DNA from: Candidatus Falkowbacteria bacterium UBA2355
GTDB taxonomy: Bacteria; Patescibacteriota; Patescibacteriia; Patescibacteriales; Patescibacteriaceae
Direction: 5' to 3'
Length of the DNA: 25,719 nt
NCBI GenBank assembly: GCA_002344425.1
Contig: DDTV01000009.1
Location: forward strand, 2,496 to 28,214
The position numbers and the translations under genes are program-made. Within the stretch, counting starts at the first letter, position 1. Every line of letters starts with the position of its first letter. Below, in pieces: positions 1 to 8,800 of the stretch. The notes under the pieces are model-generated. The model worked only from the letters and a program-made list of their open reading frames with translations. It was not told the origin of the DNA and searched no databases.

Positions 1-729
1 TTATATATATTGTTGTCAGTCGCCTTAGTTTCAATCGTTTCCTTCATAGGCGTCCTTAGTCTTGCGCTCTCCGAACGCTGGCTCAAACGTATCGCCTTTG
101 CCTTGGTAAGCGTAGCGGCCGGTACGCTTTTGGGCGACGCTTTTTTACACTTATTGCCTGAATCCATCGAGCAGGGTGAATCAATTTGGCTTTTAGTCAT
201 AGCCGGAATTGGTATTTTCTTCATACTTGAGAAGCTGATTCATTGGCATCATTGCCATATTCCCGAATCGAGCGCTCACCCCCACTCGATTGGGACAATG
301 AATATTTTTGGCGATGGTCTACATAATTTCTTTGACGGAATATTGATTGCCGGATCTTTTATTGTTGATCCAAGTCTAGGTATCGCTACCACTATTGCCG
401 TTATTCTACATGAGATACCTCAGGAAATAGCCGACTTCGGCGTTTTGATTCATTCTGGCTACAGCAAAGCCAAGGCTTTATTAATGAATTTTTTCAGCGC
501 CTTGGCGGCTGTTGCCGGAGCTTTAACTGTTTTGATCTTTGGCGATGCTTCTGAAATTTTTAGCGAAAAACTGCTGCCCATTACGGCAGGAGCTTTTATA
601 TATATCGCTGTTTCTGATTTGCTCCCGGAGCTAAGAAAAGAAAGTCGGCTCAGCCATTCAATTGGTCACATCTTCCTCATCGCCCTGGGCGTGGCTTTTA
701 TGTACGCACTGAAAATGATTTTCGAATAG
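1..729 (+). CDS. ZIP family divalent metal transporter (5' end outside the window)
   Basis: Polytopic membrane protein of the ZIP (Zn/Fe permease) family, expected to move Zn2+ or Fe2+ into the cytoplasm. The frame is open to the first base of the window (codons for L-Y-I precede a TTG at 10), and homologues usually have a few more residues before this first helix, so the true start probably lies upstream. Two family signatures in neighbouring helices are visible: HNFFDG (codons near 322-339) and HEIPQE (409-426), whose His and Glu residues form the binuclear metal site. A His-rich loop (HWHHCH, near 241-258) sits between helices 3 and 4, as is usual for the cytosolic metal-sensing loop. The gene ends with TAG at 727-729. 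The promoter of the next gene overlaps its 3' end. Metal specificity cannot be read from the sequence. Confidence 0.9.
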   Translation, partial: LYILLSVALVSIVSFIGVLSLALSERWLKRIAFALVSVAAGTLLGDAFLHLLPESIEQGESIWLLVIAGIGIFFILEKLIHWHHCHIPESSAHPHSIGTMNIFGDGLHNFFDGILIAGSFIVDPSLGIATTIAVILHEIPQEIADFGVLIHSGYSKAKALLMNFFSALAAVAGALTVLIFGDASEIFSEKLLPITAGAFIYIAVSDLLPELRKESRLSHSIGHIFLIALGVAFMYALKMIFE

Positions 730-748
730 GCCCAGTCTTGAGCTAACA

Positions 749-757
749 TGCTATAAT
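749..757 (+). promoter_or_regulatory. Extended -10 promoter of the YibE/F gene, predicted leaderless
   Basis: TGC followed by a perfect TATAAT (752-757) lies directly before ATG 764. A start seven bases after the hexamer falls on the A of the ATG, so the mRNA is predicted to be leaderless. No convincing -35 is present at 16-18 bases, which fits an extended -10 promoter. Confidence 0.6.
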
Positions 758-763
758 ACAACC

Positions 764-1930
764 ATGAAAAAGTTTATCTTAATCATGGTTGTTTTATTAA
801 ATGCCGTAATTTCTATTCCGGCCATGGCTCAGGGCAATGAGTTGATTGAGGATCCGATTTTAGCAGCTCCTAAACCCGATGAATTTTTTAAAGCCGAAGT
901 TACCGAACTTTTGGCTGAAGGCAAAATTGATGAAGATTACGATCGCCAATATTATCAAAGTGTTCGCGTTCGTTTTTTGAACGGTTATAAAAAAGGGCAA
1001 GAGATAGACATCACGACTACCAACTACTTTCCCGGCGCCGCACCGCAACAAAGACTTGAGGTCGGCGACAAGGTCGTTGTTTCTCAAACCTATGGATATG
1101 ACGGAACGGCCTTATTTCAAATCACCGATCGTTATCGCGTTGAACAGCTTTACATTATCGCCGCCTGTTTTGTTTTCTTAGCGCTCTGGCTCGGGCGACG
1201 CCGAGGCGCAAGTTCTTTGCTCGGTTTAAGCTTTGGCATTGCCGTACTCGGCTGGTATATTGTGCCGAGAATTTTGGCGGGCGACAATCCTTTCATTACG
1301 ACTCTATTGGGCTCAATTATAATCGTCACGGTTGCGCTTTATTTGGCGCATGGCTTTAATTCAAAAACCACGACCGCGCTTGTCAGCACATCGGTCACCT
1401 TGGCTATCGCCATAGGCATGACCGTTGTTTTCGTTAAATTCAGCAAGCTTTTCGGGCTTGGCTCGGAAGAAGCTTATTTTCTGATTGCCGCCCAGCAAAC
1501 TATTAATTTACAAGGCTTATTGCTGGGTGGAATTATTATCGGTACGCTCGGTGTACTTGATGATATTACCACCGCTCAAACCGCTGTTGTTGCCGAGTTA
1601 AAACACGCCAAACCGGACTTATCGCGCCGCGATTTGTACAAAAGAGCCTTATCGGTCGGCCATGAACATATCGCTTCGCTCGTTAATACGCTGGTTTTGG
1701 CTTACGCCGGCGCCAGCTTGCCTATCTTCTTGCTCTTTACTCTTAATCGCACCCAACCGATTTGGACTATTTTAAACAGCGAGTTCGTAGCTGAAGAAGT
1801 GGTCCGCACATTGGTCGGTTCAAGCGCCCTAGTACTATCGGTACCGATTGCAACATTAATAGCGGCCTGGGCAGTTGATCGCTGGCCCAAAAAATTCAAA
1901 GGCACCGGCGAGCCGACTCATATTCACTAA
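764..1930 (+). CDS. YibE/F-like multi-spanning membrane protein
   Basis: 388-residue protein resembling the YibE/F family (PF07907), whose biochemical role is not established. Residues 1-22 form a signal-like helix ending in AMA-Q. Residues 24-125 are a soluble, presumably extracytoplasmic, part with a small beta-rich fold (VRVRFLNGYKKGQEIDI, GDKVVV). The rest has about seven membrane helices from residue 126 on, with the short RRRG loop after the first. The family-typical segment GVLDDITTAQTA lies near residues 264-275, followed by a region containing DLYKRALSVGHEHI. It is followed after 8 bases by the glycosyltransferase gene and is probably cotranscribed with it. The start is fixed by the ATG directly downstream of a TATAAT box. 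Assignment rests on overall architecture and the DDITTAQ-type motif. Confidence 0.82.
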   Translation: MKKFILIMVVLLNAVISIPAMAQGNELIEDPILAAPKPDEFFKAEVTELLAEGKIDEDYDRQYYQSVRVRFLNGYKKGQEIDITTTNYFPGAAPQQRLEVGDKVVVSQTYGYDGTALFQITDRYRVEQLYIIAACFVFLALWLGRRRGASSLLGLSFGIAVLGWYIVPRILAGDNPFITTLLGSIIIVTVALYLAHGFNSKTTTALVSTSVTLAIAIGMTVVFVKFSKLFGLGSEEAYFLIAAQQTINLQGLLLGGIIIGTLGVLDDITTAQTAVVAELKHAKPDLSRRDLYKRALSVGHEHIASLVNTLVLAYAGASLPIFLLFTLNRTQPIWTILNSEFVAEEVVRTLVGSSALVLSVPIATLIAAWAVDRWPKKFKGTGEPTHIH

Positions 1931-1938
1931 ACAATAAT

Positions 1939-2982
1939 ATGGCCAGAATTATCTATGGTGTTTCAGGACAAGGTTTTGGACACGCGGCGCGCAGCCACGA
2001 AACCTTGCGACATTTAAAAAAGGCAGGTCATCAATTAATGATTCTAACTTATAAGCAAGCCGCCGATTTGCTCGGCCGTGATTTTTCGGTCGTTAAAATT
2101 CCCGGGCTTGGACTGAATTATCAGAACAATAAACTATCATATTGGCGAACCATCTACGACAACGCCGCCACTTTAATGCGCGAAGGAAAAAATTGGCCCA
2201 GTCTGCGGCGCAAAGTCAAAGCCTTTAAACCCGATCTTTTTATCAGCGACTTCGAACCTCTGACCGTGGCCATGGCCCATTTGGAAAAGTTGCCGCTCAT
2301 TTCAATTGACAACCAACATCAGTTGACCAATACCAAGTTAAGCGTCCCGAAAAAATATAATAAAGATTTCTTAGCTGACAAGATGATCGTTAAATCAATG
2401 GTTTGGGGAGCTGACTATTATCTGATTACTTCTTTTTTCAAAACCAAGGTTGAAAAGAAAAATACTTTTTTATTTCCGCCGATAATCCGAACTAAAATTC
2501 GCAACCTGAAACCAAAAACTGGAGATTTCATTTTGGTTTATCAGAACTCTGATTTCGATTATATCCTTGATGAATTGAAAAAAGTTAAAAAATATAAATT
2601 CGTTATTTACAGCGGTCGTCCCGGTCTTAAAAAAGACGCTAATTTGACTTTGAAAAATTATCATTCACCCGATTGGTATAAGGACTTGAAAAACTGACGA
2701 GCCATTATCGGCACAGCCGGACTAAGCTTGATTTCCGAAACCCTTTGGCTTAACAAACCTTACTTTGCGATTCCCGTCGGCGGCCAAATCGAACAGATTA
2801 TCAACGCCCTTTACATTAAAAAACTCGGTTTTGGCGACTGGTCTGAAAAACTGACGGCCCAAAAAACTCTTGATTTTATCAAAACCTCTGAAAAATATCG
2901 CAAAAACTTGATCAAAGCCCCCAAAGAAGACATGGATAAATTATATAAAAAGCTCGATTCCATTATTAAGGCTCTGGTGTAA
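1939..2982 (+). pseudogene. MJ1255-type glycosyltransferase with one in-frame TGA at codon 253
   Basis: A single reading frame of 347 codons encodes a GT-B glycosyltransferase of the MJ1255/Glyco_trans_1_3 type (UDP-sugar dependent, likely acting on envelope lipid or glycan). The N-terminal donor-fold glycine motif GVSGQGFGHAARS is at residues 8-20, and the C-terminal sugar-nucleotide region GTAGLSLISETLWL is intact. Between them codon 253 (2695-2697) is TGA, giving D-L-K-N-stop-R-A-I-I. Frame and similarity continue without any shift. Relatives often have Cys at this place, so one TGC or TGT to TGA change explains it. The fragments are 1939-2697 (252 aa) and the rest, which has only a weak TTG (2728) and no Shine-Dalgarno. 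Alternatives are a recent nonsense mutation, an assembly error, readthrough (the stop is UGA followed by C) or selenocysteine. TGA is an ordinary stop elsewhere in the window. Confidence 0.78.
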
Positions 2983-3003
2983 AACCAGTGCATAAGCTGT
3001 GCG

Positions 3004-3030
3004 AAAATCGGCCAATGGCCGATTTTTTTG
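3004..3030 (+). terminator. Intrinsic terminator of the ZIP-YibE-glycosyltransferase unit
   Basis: Inverted repeat AAAATCGGCC / GGCCGATTTT with a three-base AAT loop, followed by a run of T. It lies 21 bases after the glycosyltransferase stop codon and directly before the small-RNA promoter. Confidence 0.85.
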
Positions 3031-3071
3031 TTTAATATTAGCTATTTCTACTTTCTCTTTGGCTTGGGGGC

Positions 3072-3100
3072 TTGACTTTATTTTATAGCCATGCTAGAAT
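3072..3100 (+). promoter_or_regulatory. Strong sigma70-type promoter of the small RNA gene
   Basis: TTGACT (3072-3077), 17-base spacer, TAGAAT (3095-3100), with TGC directly upstream of the -10 (extended -10). The predicted start is near 3107. There is no open frame on this strand downstream, which points to an RNA gene. Confidence 0.8.
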
Positions 3101-3106
3101 CGGACA

Positions 3107-3298
3107 TTACCCTCGGGTAGTAAATTTAAACAAAAAGGTCGCTTGAAGCGGGCTAGGCACGACAAGCATGGGGATTTATTCGTCAGAAACAATCCGGTTC
3201 CGACTAGATTCTTTCTGATGAAAATTTCTTGCCTACCCGCTTCAGTCGAACTTAGGTTTGAATGACTAAAACAACTCAGTTTACTGAGTTGTTTTTTG
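3107..3298 (+). ncRNA. Free-standing structured small RNA, family unknown (about 190 nt)
   Basis: Bounded by a strong promoter and an intrinsic terminator, with no coding frame of its own. The predicted fold has four parts. First is a 5' hairpin ATTACC-CTCG-GGTAGT (3106-3121). Second is a rod closed by ATTTAAAC (about 3124-3131) with GTTTGAAT (3256-3263), an asymmetric internal loop, then TGAAGCGGGCTAGGCA paired with TGCCTACCCGCTTCA (one bulged C). Third is an upper helix CGTCAGAAA / TTTCTGATG capped by a loop of about 22 bases with a possible AATC/GATT stem. Fourth is the terminator hairpin. The length and long rod with an internal loop recall 6S RNA, but the extra 5' hairpin and lack of pairing between the two ends argue against a simple 6S call. 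The SRP RNA apical sequence and RNase P core motifs are absent. Function is unknown. Confidence 0.72.
3270..3298 (+). terminator. Terminator of the small RNA, between convergent genes
   Basis: Ten-base-pair stem AACAACTCAG / CTGAGTTGTT with a TTTA loop and a T tract on the + strand. The vanW-family gene converges on it from the other strand (stop at 3308), where the T tract after the hairpin is shorter (TTTT), so it may act in both directions. Confidence 0.88.
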
Positions 3299-3307
3299 TT
3301 GTTCAAA

Positions 3308-5134
3308 TTATTGGTTTACATCAGGAGATACGCTGGGCGTTATGGTTCCGCTGGGAGCCGGCGGCAAGGCTCCTCCCTCGGGCGCCGCTTTAGCACCAAC
3401 CAAACAAACCGCTTGCCACGGAACATAATGGGAATTAAAGCGGACATCTTTAATCTCGCCGTTAGGATAGGTTACCTTATAATCAAAATAAGCATCAGCT
3501 CCGGCATGCGCTCTTTCGGTGCACTTTCTCTCGCCCTCTTTCAAATCGCTGGTCTCAATTATTTTTGTCGGGCCGGGCTGAACAATGTTATAAATTACCG
3601 GCTTACCGATTTCAATACTGCGTCCGTCCTTGGTTCCCCATATATCAAAAGCCAATTGATCTCCGGCCAGGCGGGCTTGGATCAAAATGTGATGGCCGGT
3701 ATCGTTTATAAATTTGTAATCAGGTGCGGGATCGTATATCGTCGCATCAGTTCCGGCCGGCTCATAATAAACAACGCGATAGGAATGGTTGCGCCGAGCC
3801 GTTACCGGCAAACCTGAATTAAAAGTCGCGCGGAAAATAGTCGTACCGATTTGGCACAAACCGCCCCCGTATTCCGGAGTTGTTTTGTTGCCCTTAATAA
3901 CAAGCTCGGGCAAATAACCGGCTTTGGCATCAATCTCGCCCAAGGCTTTTAATAAGGAAAATTCTTCGCCCGGTTTGATAAGTAAACCGTGCAAGGCATT
4001 GGCCCCAACGCGAATGTTGTGACGTCGATTAGCCGGAGAGCCCGCGAACTGCGAAACTCCGGTGCCGATTATTTCCTTTAAACCTAGTTCCTGCGCCGTT
4101 GCGTCGGCGGCGCCGCCTTCAATTACTTTAACGGCTACTTCTATCTGCTCCGGTTCATCTTGCTTCCAAAGCGCTATGCGATCAGCCGATTCATCAAGTT
4201 CAACCTCTAAGCCGTCTTCACCAGCCTGCCAAACTGAAACTCTGTTATTCTCCATAGTAAGACGTGCCTCCAATGGCTCCTTAGCTACTTTGGGGACAAC
4301 TTCTTTCTCTAAGAAATCTTTTATTTTAACCTTATCCAAAGCTAATTCAATCGAACCATTTTTTTTAGCAAGACCGGTCATTTGTTTGGCAATCTTCATA
4401 TCCAAAACCCATGATTCCTTATCATAAAACAGCTTGGTCGATTTAAAGTTGAAAAATCCAGCCAGATCATAGGAAAAACGCTCGGCTTCGGCTTTGGAGA
4501 TTTCCGGCTTGATTACTTGACTGGCGATAATAATTTCTCCGGGCGAAAAAGATTTTAAATGTTCGGAAATAGCGCTGACAGCCGCTTCATATTCAAGACT
4601 CTGTCCAGCCTCAGCCTCGGTAATAGTGTAGTCATCGCCGCTGATTTCCAAGCCGGCATTACGAGCCGGTTTTTCAAATTCGGCAAATTCTTTTTTAAGT
4701 AACTGCAACAAAGCAGAACTATCAATCAAGGTGGACATCTCCAAATCAACTCCGCCAAACAAAGCTCCGACTTGTTCAATTCCATTGTCCAACCAATTCT
4801 CACCTCGGCCAATCAACCAAGCATTTTCCAGCGTCTCGTCAATGCTAAGCGCGGCCAACTCTAAGGGCGTGCGAATTGTTTTGTTTTCAAAACGAAGCCC
4901 CAAGCCATTATCAAAAATATCAGAACGGCTTTCAAATAATTGGCGCGCCTCGGCCACAGTTTTACCGCCGACGGCCAAGCCGGCCACTCTGACACCGGGC
5001 ATAATTCGCTGAGCGTAAACCTCGCTAAAAATCAGACCGCTGATTGCGACCACAAAAATCAATGATACAAAAACAGCCGCCGTAACTAGCAGCCAACTCG
5101 GAATGTTATCGTGAAGTTGTTTAAATTTTTTCAT
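3308..5134 (-). CDS. VanW family envelope protein with YoaR-like repeats
   Basis: 608-residue membrane-anchored protein. Residues 14-37 are one N-terminal transmembrane helix after a basic start. Residues about 45-340 hold two copies of a YoaR/peptidoglycan-binding-like domain. Residues about 357-485 are a complete VanW domain with NRRHNIRVGANALHG, GEEFSLLKALG, YGGGLCQIGTTIFRA (around 417-431) and YYEPAGTDATIYDP. The last 100 residues contain a G5-like segment (DYKVTYPNGEIKDVRF) and a Pro-rich tail. The domain is linked to cell-wall associated proteins, but no enzymatic activity is proven for it. The ATG at 5134 lies inside the preceding DUF3006-like gene (14-base overlap) and has GGAGG two bases upstream, so the two are translationally coupled. 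It is the last gene of the hsp20 operon. Confidence 0.88.
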   Translation of the reverse strand: MKKFKQLHDNIPSWLLVTAAVFVSLIFVVAISGLIFSEVYAQRIMPGVRVAGLAVGGKTVAEARQLFESRSDIFDNGLGLRFENKTIRTPLELAALSIDETLENAWLIGRGENWLDNGIEQVGALFGGVDLEMSTLIDSSALLQLLKKEFAEFEKPARNAGLEISGDDYTITEAEAGQSLEYEAAVSAISEHLKSFSPGEIIIASQVIKPEISKAEAERFSYDLAGFFNFKSTKLFYDKESWVLDMKIAKQMTGLAKKNGSIELALDKVKIKDFLEKEVVPKVAKEPLEARLTMENNRVSVWQAGEDGLEVELDESADRIALWKQDEPEQIEVAVKVIEGGAADATAQELGLKEIIGTGVSQFAGSPANRRHNIRVGANALHGLLIKPGEEFSLLKALGEIDAKAGYLPELVIKGNKTTPEYGGGLCQIGTTIFRATFNSGLPVTARRNHSYRVVYYEPAGTDATIYDPAPDYKFINDTGHHILIQARLAGDQLAFDIWGTKDGRSIEIGKPVIYNIVQPGPTKIIETSDLKEGERKCTERAHAGADAYFDYKVTYPNGEIKDVRFNSHYVPWQAVCLVGAKAAPEGGALPPAPSGTITPSVSPDVNQ

Positions 5135-5324
5135 GGCCTCCGATCATTTCATTTAGTAGCTCGCGCGCCTTGGCGCCCGGTTCGGCACTGGCCGAAACAT
5201 ATAATTCGGCGCCGACCTTGCCCTCTGGAAGCAAACGCTTGGGCAAACGGATTGTTTCTCCATCAGCGCTTTCTAAAACCGCTTCCATATCATTAAATTC
5301 TTTTACAATAACCTTTATTTCCAT
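5121..5324 (-). CDS. DUF3006-like small protein
   Basis: 67 residues. The layout (IKVIVKEFNDMEAVLESADG, then IRLPKRLLPEGKVGAELYV, then a charged helix ARELLNEMIGG) matches the small DUF3006 family, a beta-barrel-like domain of unknown role often found beside secreted or cell-wall proteins. No signal peptide or membrane segment is seen. It starts 8 bases after the hsp20 stop and overlaps the vanW start by 14 bases, so it is the middle gene of a three-gene operon. Family assignment rests on the LPxxLLPEG motif and length. Confidence 0.7.
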   Translation of the reverse strand: MEIKVIVKEFNDMEAVLESADGETIRLPKRLLPEGKVGAELYVSASAEPGAKARELLNEMIGGHEKI

Positions 5325-5332
5325 AACCTTGT

Positions 5333-5782
5333 TTAACGATCCTTTGCTTCTTTGACCCGAATACTGGTGTGCTTTGACCGCTTGGCCTTAGGTAAGACAA
5401 CGGTTAAAACTCCGTTATGCAAAGAAGCTGAAACTTTGTCGCCCCGAACCTCAACCGGCAACATAATCGATCGAGAAAACTTACCCCAATAACATTCCCG
5501 ATAAAGATAGGCATCGCTCGCGACTTCTTCATCAAGTTCGCGACGTCCGCGAATAGTCAGCATATCGTCAATCAGGGAAATTTCAATATCTTTGCTGGCC
5601 GCTCCGGCGATGGTCGATTTGACAATTAAATCATCGTCCGTTTGATAAATATCAACGGCTAATTGGCCCTCTTCTTCGTTAAAATTAAGCCAGGCATGTT
5701 CGTTTTCCGAAGCGCCTTTATTCAAGAATACGGGAGAGGAATCATTGATTTCTCGTCCGAGCATACGAAACAGTTTTTTCAT
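5333..5782 (-). CDS. Hsp20/alpha-crystallin small heat shock protein
   Basis: 149 residues counted from ATG 5782. The alpha-crystallin domain spans about residues 38-140. It opens with LAVDIYQTDDDLIVKSTIAG, has the conserved strand DDMLTIRGRRELDEE, and ends with the family hallmark HNGVLTVVLPKA, in which the A-x-x-x-n-G-V-L signature is visible. It is an ATP-independent holdase for unfolding proteins in the cytoplasm. The frame is open back to 5854, but a TATAAT box lies at 5796-5801, so longer starts would lie upstream of the predicted transcript. ATG 5782 (M-K-K-L-F) is chosen. The leader would be only about 7 bases. It is the first gene of the hsp20, DUF3006, vanW operon and is divergent from the double ATPase gene. 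Confidence 0.92.
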   Translation of the reverse strand: MKKLFRMLGREINDSSPVFLNKGASENEHAWLNFNEEEGQLAVDIYQTDDDLIVKSTIAGAASKDIEISLIDDMLTIRGRRELDEEVASDAYLYRECYWGKFSRSIMLPVEVRGDKVSASLHNGVLTVVLPKAKRSKHTSIRVKEAKDR

Positions 5783-5795
5783 ACAAGATGTGGTC

Positions 5796-5825
5796 ATTAT
5801 AGCATGAAAAAACCCACTTTTACAA
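5796..5825 (-). promoter_or_regulatory. Promoter of the hsp20 operon
   Basis: On the - strand: TTGTAA (5825-5820), 18-base spacer, TGC-TATAAT (-10 at 5801-5796). The start is expected near 5789, 7 bases before ATG 5782. No CIRCE or other heat-shock operator is visible nearby. Confidence 0.7.
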
Positions 5826-5855
5826 TTGAAGACCGACCTTGATTCATGGTACACT
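5826..5855 (+). promoter_or_regulatory. Promoter of the double GspE/PilB ATPase gene, predicted leaderless
   Basis: TTGAAG (5826-5831), 18-base spacer, TGG-TACACT (5850-5855). The start is expected at about 5862, adjacent to ATG 5863. Its -35 abuts the -35 of the divergent hsp20 promoter. Confidence 0.6.
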
Positions 5856-5862
5856 AAAGCTT

Positions 5863-8800
5863 ATGAGTGACGGAATACAATCAATTGAAGACCTGATCGG
5901 TTCGAGTGCTCAGCCTCAAAACATCGACGAGGATAGTCTCGAAGGAAAATTCGCCAAAAAACAGCGCGAAATACAGCTGCGCGACCTTGAACGCTTAACT
6001 GCCACCAAGGCGCAAAGTGCCGGCGTTCCCTATATCGATTTGCAGGGCTTTCCAATCAGTCAGGAGGCGCTAGCCATGATTGATGAGTCGCAAGCTCGTG
6101 AATTCAACATGGTTTGTTTTTACTTTGATGGTAAGCGCTTACGTTTGGCCGCTCTCGAACCGCTCTCACCGGTTGTTCAAGCTAAACTGAAAGAACTTGA
6201 AAGCAAACTTTTCATTTCCAACGGCGAAGTTTACATGGTATCTTCGCACAGCATGGAACATGCTCTTTGGCTTTATAAGAGCTTGCCAAAAATCAAGGCC
6301 GTTGCTCAGGGCGTTGAAATAACTCCTGAAGAACTTGATAAATTTAAAACTGAAATAGAAGACTTTCGCAGTTTGAATACCAAGGTCAACGAAGTCAACA
6401 TGAGCGAAGTCATTGTCCTACTTATTGCCGCCGCTCTGAAAATCGGTTCTTCGGATATTCACGTAGAAGCCGAAGAACAGGGCGTGGTTATACGTCTGCG
6501 CGTTGACGGCGTACTGCAAGAGGCGGCTGTAATCAACAGCGACAAATGGCGACGTATAATTTCTCGCTTGAAAATATTGGCCAAGGTAAAAATCAACGTC
6601 GAGGGCAAGCCTCAAGATGGCCGTTTCGATATCAATACTAGTGATGAAAAAATTGCTGTTCGCGCTTCCTTCTTACCGACCGCTTATGGCGAAAGCGTGG
6701 TTATGCGATTATTGCGTTCCAGCTCTGTGGCCTTATCTTTCGAACAATTGGGATTGATAAAACAAGAATACGAAAAACTTGCCGCTGAAGTCGACAAACC
6801 GAACGGTTTGGTGCTGGTCACCGGTCCGACCGGCAGCGGTAAGACCACCACCCTTTACGCAATGCTTAACCGGCTCAATAAACCCGGCACCAAAATCATT
6901 ACGCTTGAAGATCCGGTCGAATACCAATTGCAAGGTATTAACCAAAGCCAAGTCGATGAAAGCAAGGGCTATACTTTTTCTTCTGGTCTTCGCTCGATTC
7001 TTCGTCAAGATCCGGATATTGTCATGGTCGGTGAAACTCGCGACCTTGAAACCGCGGAAATTGCCGTACGCGCTTCCTTGACCGGCCACTTGGTGCTTTC
7101 TACTTTACATACCAATGATGCCGCCGGCGTCATTCCCCGCTTGCTTGATTTGGGCATTCAGCCTTATTTGCTGTCGCCGGCTTTAAACGCCATTGTCGGA
7201 CAGCGCTTAGTCCGCAAACTTTGTCCGGCCTGCAAAACCAAACGCGAGGTCAGCAGTGAAGAAGAGGAAAAAATCAAAAAAATTCTCGCGGTTATCAGCC
7301 CCCGCGCCAATATAGATATTCCCAAAGAGTTGCCCACGATTTACAAAGCAGTTGGCTGCGAAAAATGCAATAAGCTAGGTTATAAGGGCCGCATCGGCAT
7401 CTACGAGGTATTGACAATCGGTGCCGCAATCAAAGAACTGACCGCTCAAAATGCCGCTTCGTTCAAGATTCTCGAACAAGCCATTGAAGACGGAATGATT
7501 ACCATGCTGCAAGACGGCATCTTAAAAGTTTTAGCGGGCACCACTTCTTTGGAAGAAGTTTATGAAGCTTCCGGTAAAATGGAATACGTCGACAAACTCT
7601 ATGATATCGTTGTTTCAAAGACGATTGGCCGCGGCTTGAAATTGGCCGACGAAGATATGAAAAACGGTTTGGAGCTTACCAAAACCATCGGTCAAGACTC
7701 CGGCAAACTTTTGGAAGCTCATCACACCAATGAAATTATCAATATCGTTATGGCCGGTGCTCTGGCCGCCGAAGCCGGCGACGTTCACATCGACCCGACA
7801 GAAGACGGCGTGACGATTCGTTACCGCATTGACGGTATTTTGCATGACATCGCCAAGCTTGGCCGCGAACACTATATTCCCTTGCTTTCCGAAATAAAAA
7901 ACACTGCCGGCTTTGCAGCCAATCTTAAAAAGCCGACTTATGACGGCCGCTTTACAATCTATGCTCCGCAAGCCAAAATCGACTGCCGTATTTCGATTAT
8001 CATCGGCGGTTACGGCGAAACCGCGGTTATCCGACTCCTAAGTTCGCAAGCCAAGAGTTTGGAAATGGAAAAACTCGGTATTGGCTCGGTTTCGCTCGAC
8101 ATCATCAACTCTGCCATCAAGAAAACCAAGGGTATTATTTTGACGACCGGTCCGACCGGTTCCGGTAAAACAACGACCCTCTATAGCCTTTTGAACAAAT
8201 TGAACAGTCCGGATGTTAAAATCATTACCATCGAAGATCCGATTGAATACAACCTCGAGGGAATAATTCAAACGCAGGTTTCCAGTGAAGAAGGCTATAC
8301 CTTTGCCGCCGCTTTGCGCTCCTTAATGCGTCAAAACCCGAACATCATTATGGTCGGAGAAATCCGCGATGATGAAACCGCCAAGGTGGCGATTGAAGCG
8401 GCCTTGACCGGGCACTTAGTATTATCAACCATTCACGCCAACTCTTCGGCCGGCGCGATTGCTCGCTTTGTCGGCCTGGGCGTCGATAAACCTCTGCTTT
8501 CCAGCTCGATTGAATGTTCAATCGGACAACGTTTGGTAAGAAAGCTCTGTCCTAATTGCAAAGTCAAGGATGGTGAGAACAAGGAATTGATTGCCAAGGC
8601 CGAAGAAATTCTCAAACAAATTGCCGCTAACAAAAAAATTAAAATTCCCGCCGAACGAAATTTCTATAAGGCGGTCGGTTGCGAACAATGCGGCAAGATA
8701 GGCTACAAAGGACGGGTCGGTATTTATGAAGCGATTTCCATGACGCCGGAAATGCAGAAACTAATTCAAGAGCAAACCGTCACTGAAAGTGAAATTGAAA

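Noticed and set aside
2695..2697. Genome-wide recoding of TGA (as Gly or Trp, as in some Patescibacteria).
   Set aside because: TGA ends the double ATPase, tig and pilin gene 5 at the expected family lengths, and no other in-frame TGA is found in a conserved gene.
3107..3298. Identification of the small RNA as 6S, SRP or RNase P RNA.
   Set aside because: Only gross shape and size fit 6S. The conserved apical sequence of SRP RNA and the RNase P core are not present, so it is left unnamed.
3094..3306. 70-residue open frame on the - strand.
   Set aside because: It lies opposite the small RNA and its terminator, has no ribosome site and no family resemblance.
3296..3817. 173-residue open frame on the + strand.
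   Set aside because: It is the complement of the conserved VanW domain, so a shadow frame.
5783..5854. Longer N-terminus for Hsp20 (24 extra residues).
   Set aside because: The extension covers the promoter of hsp20 and has no similarity to the family.
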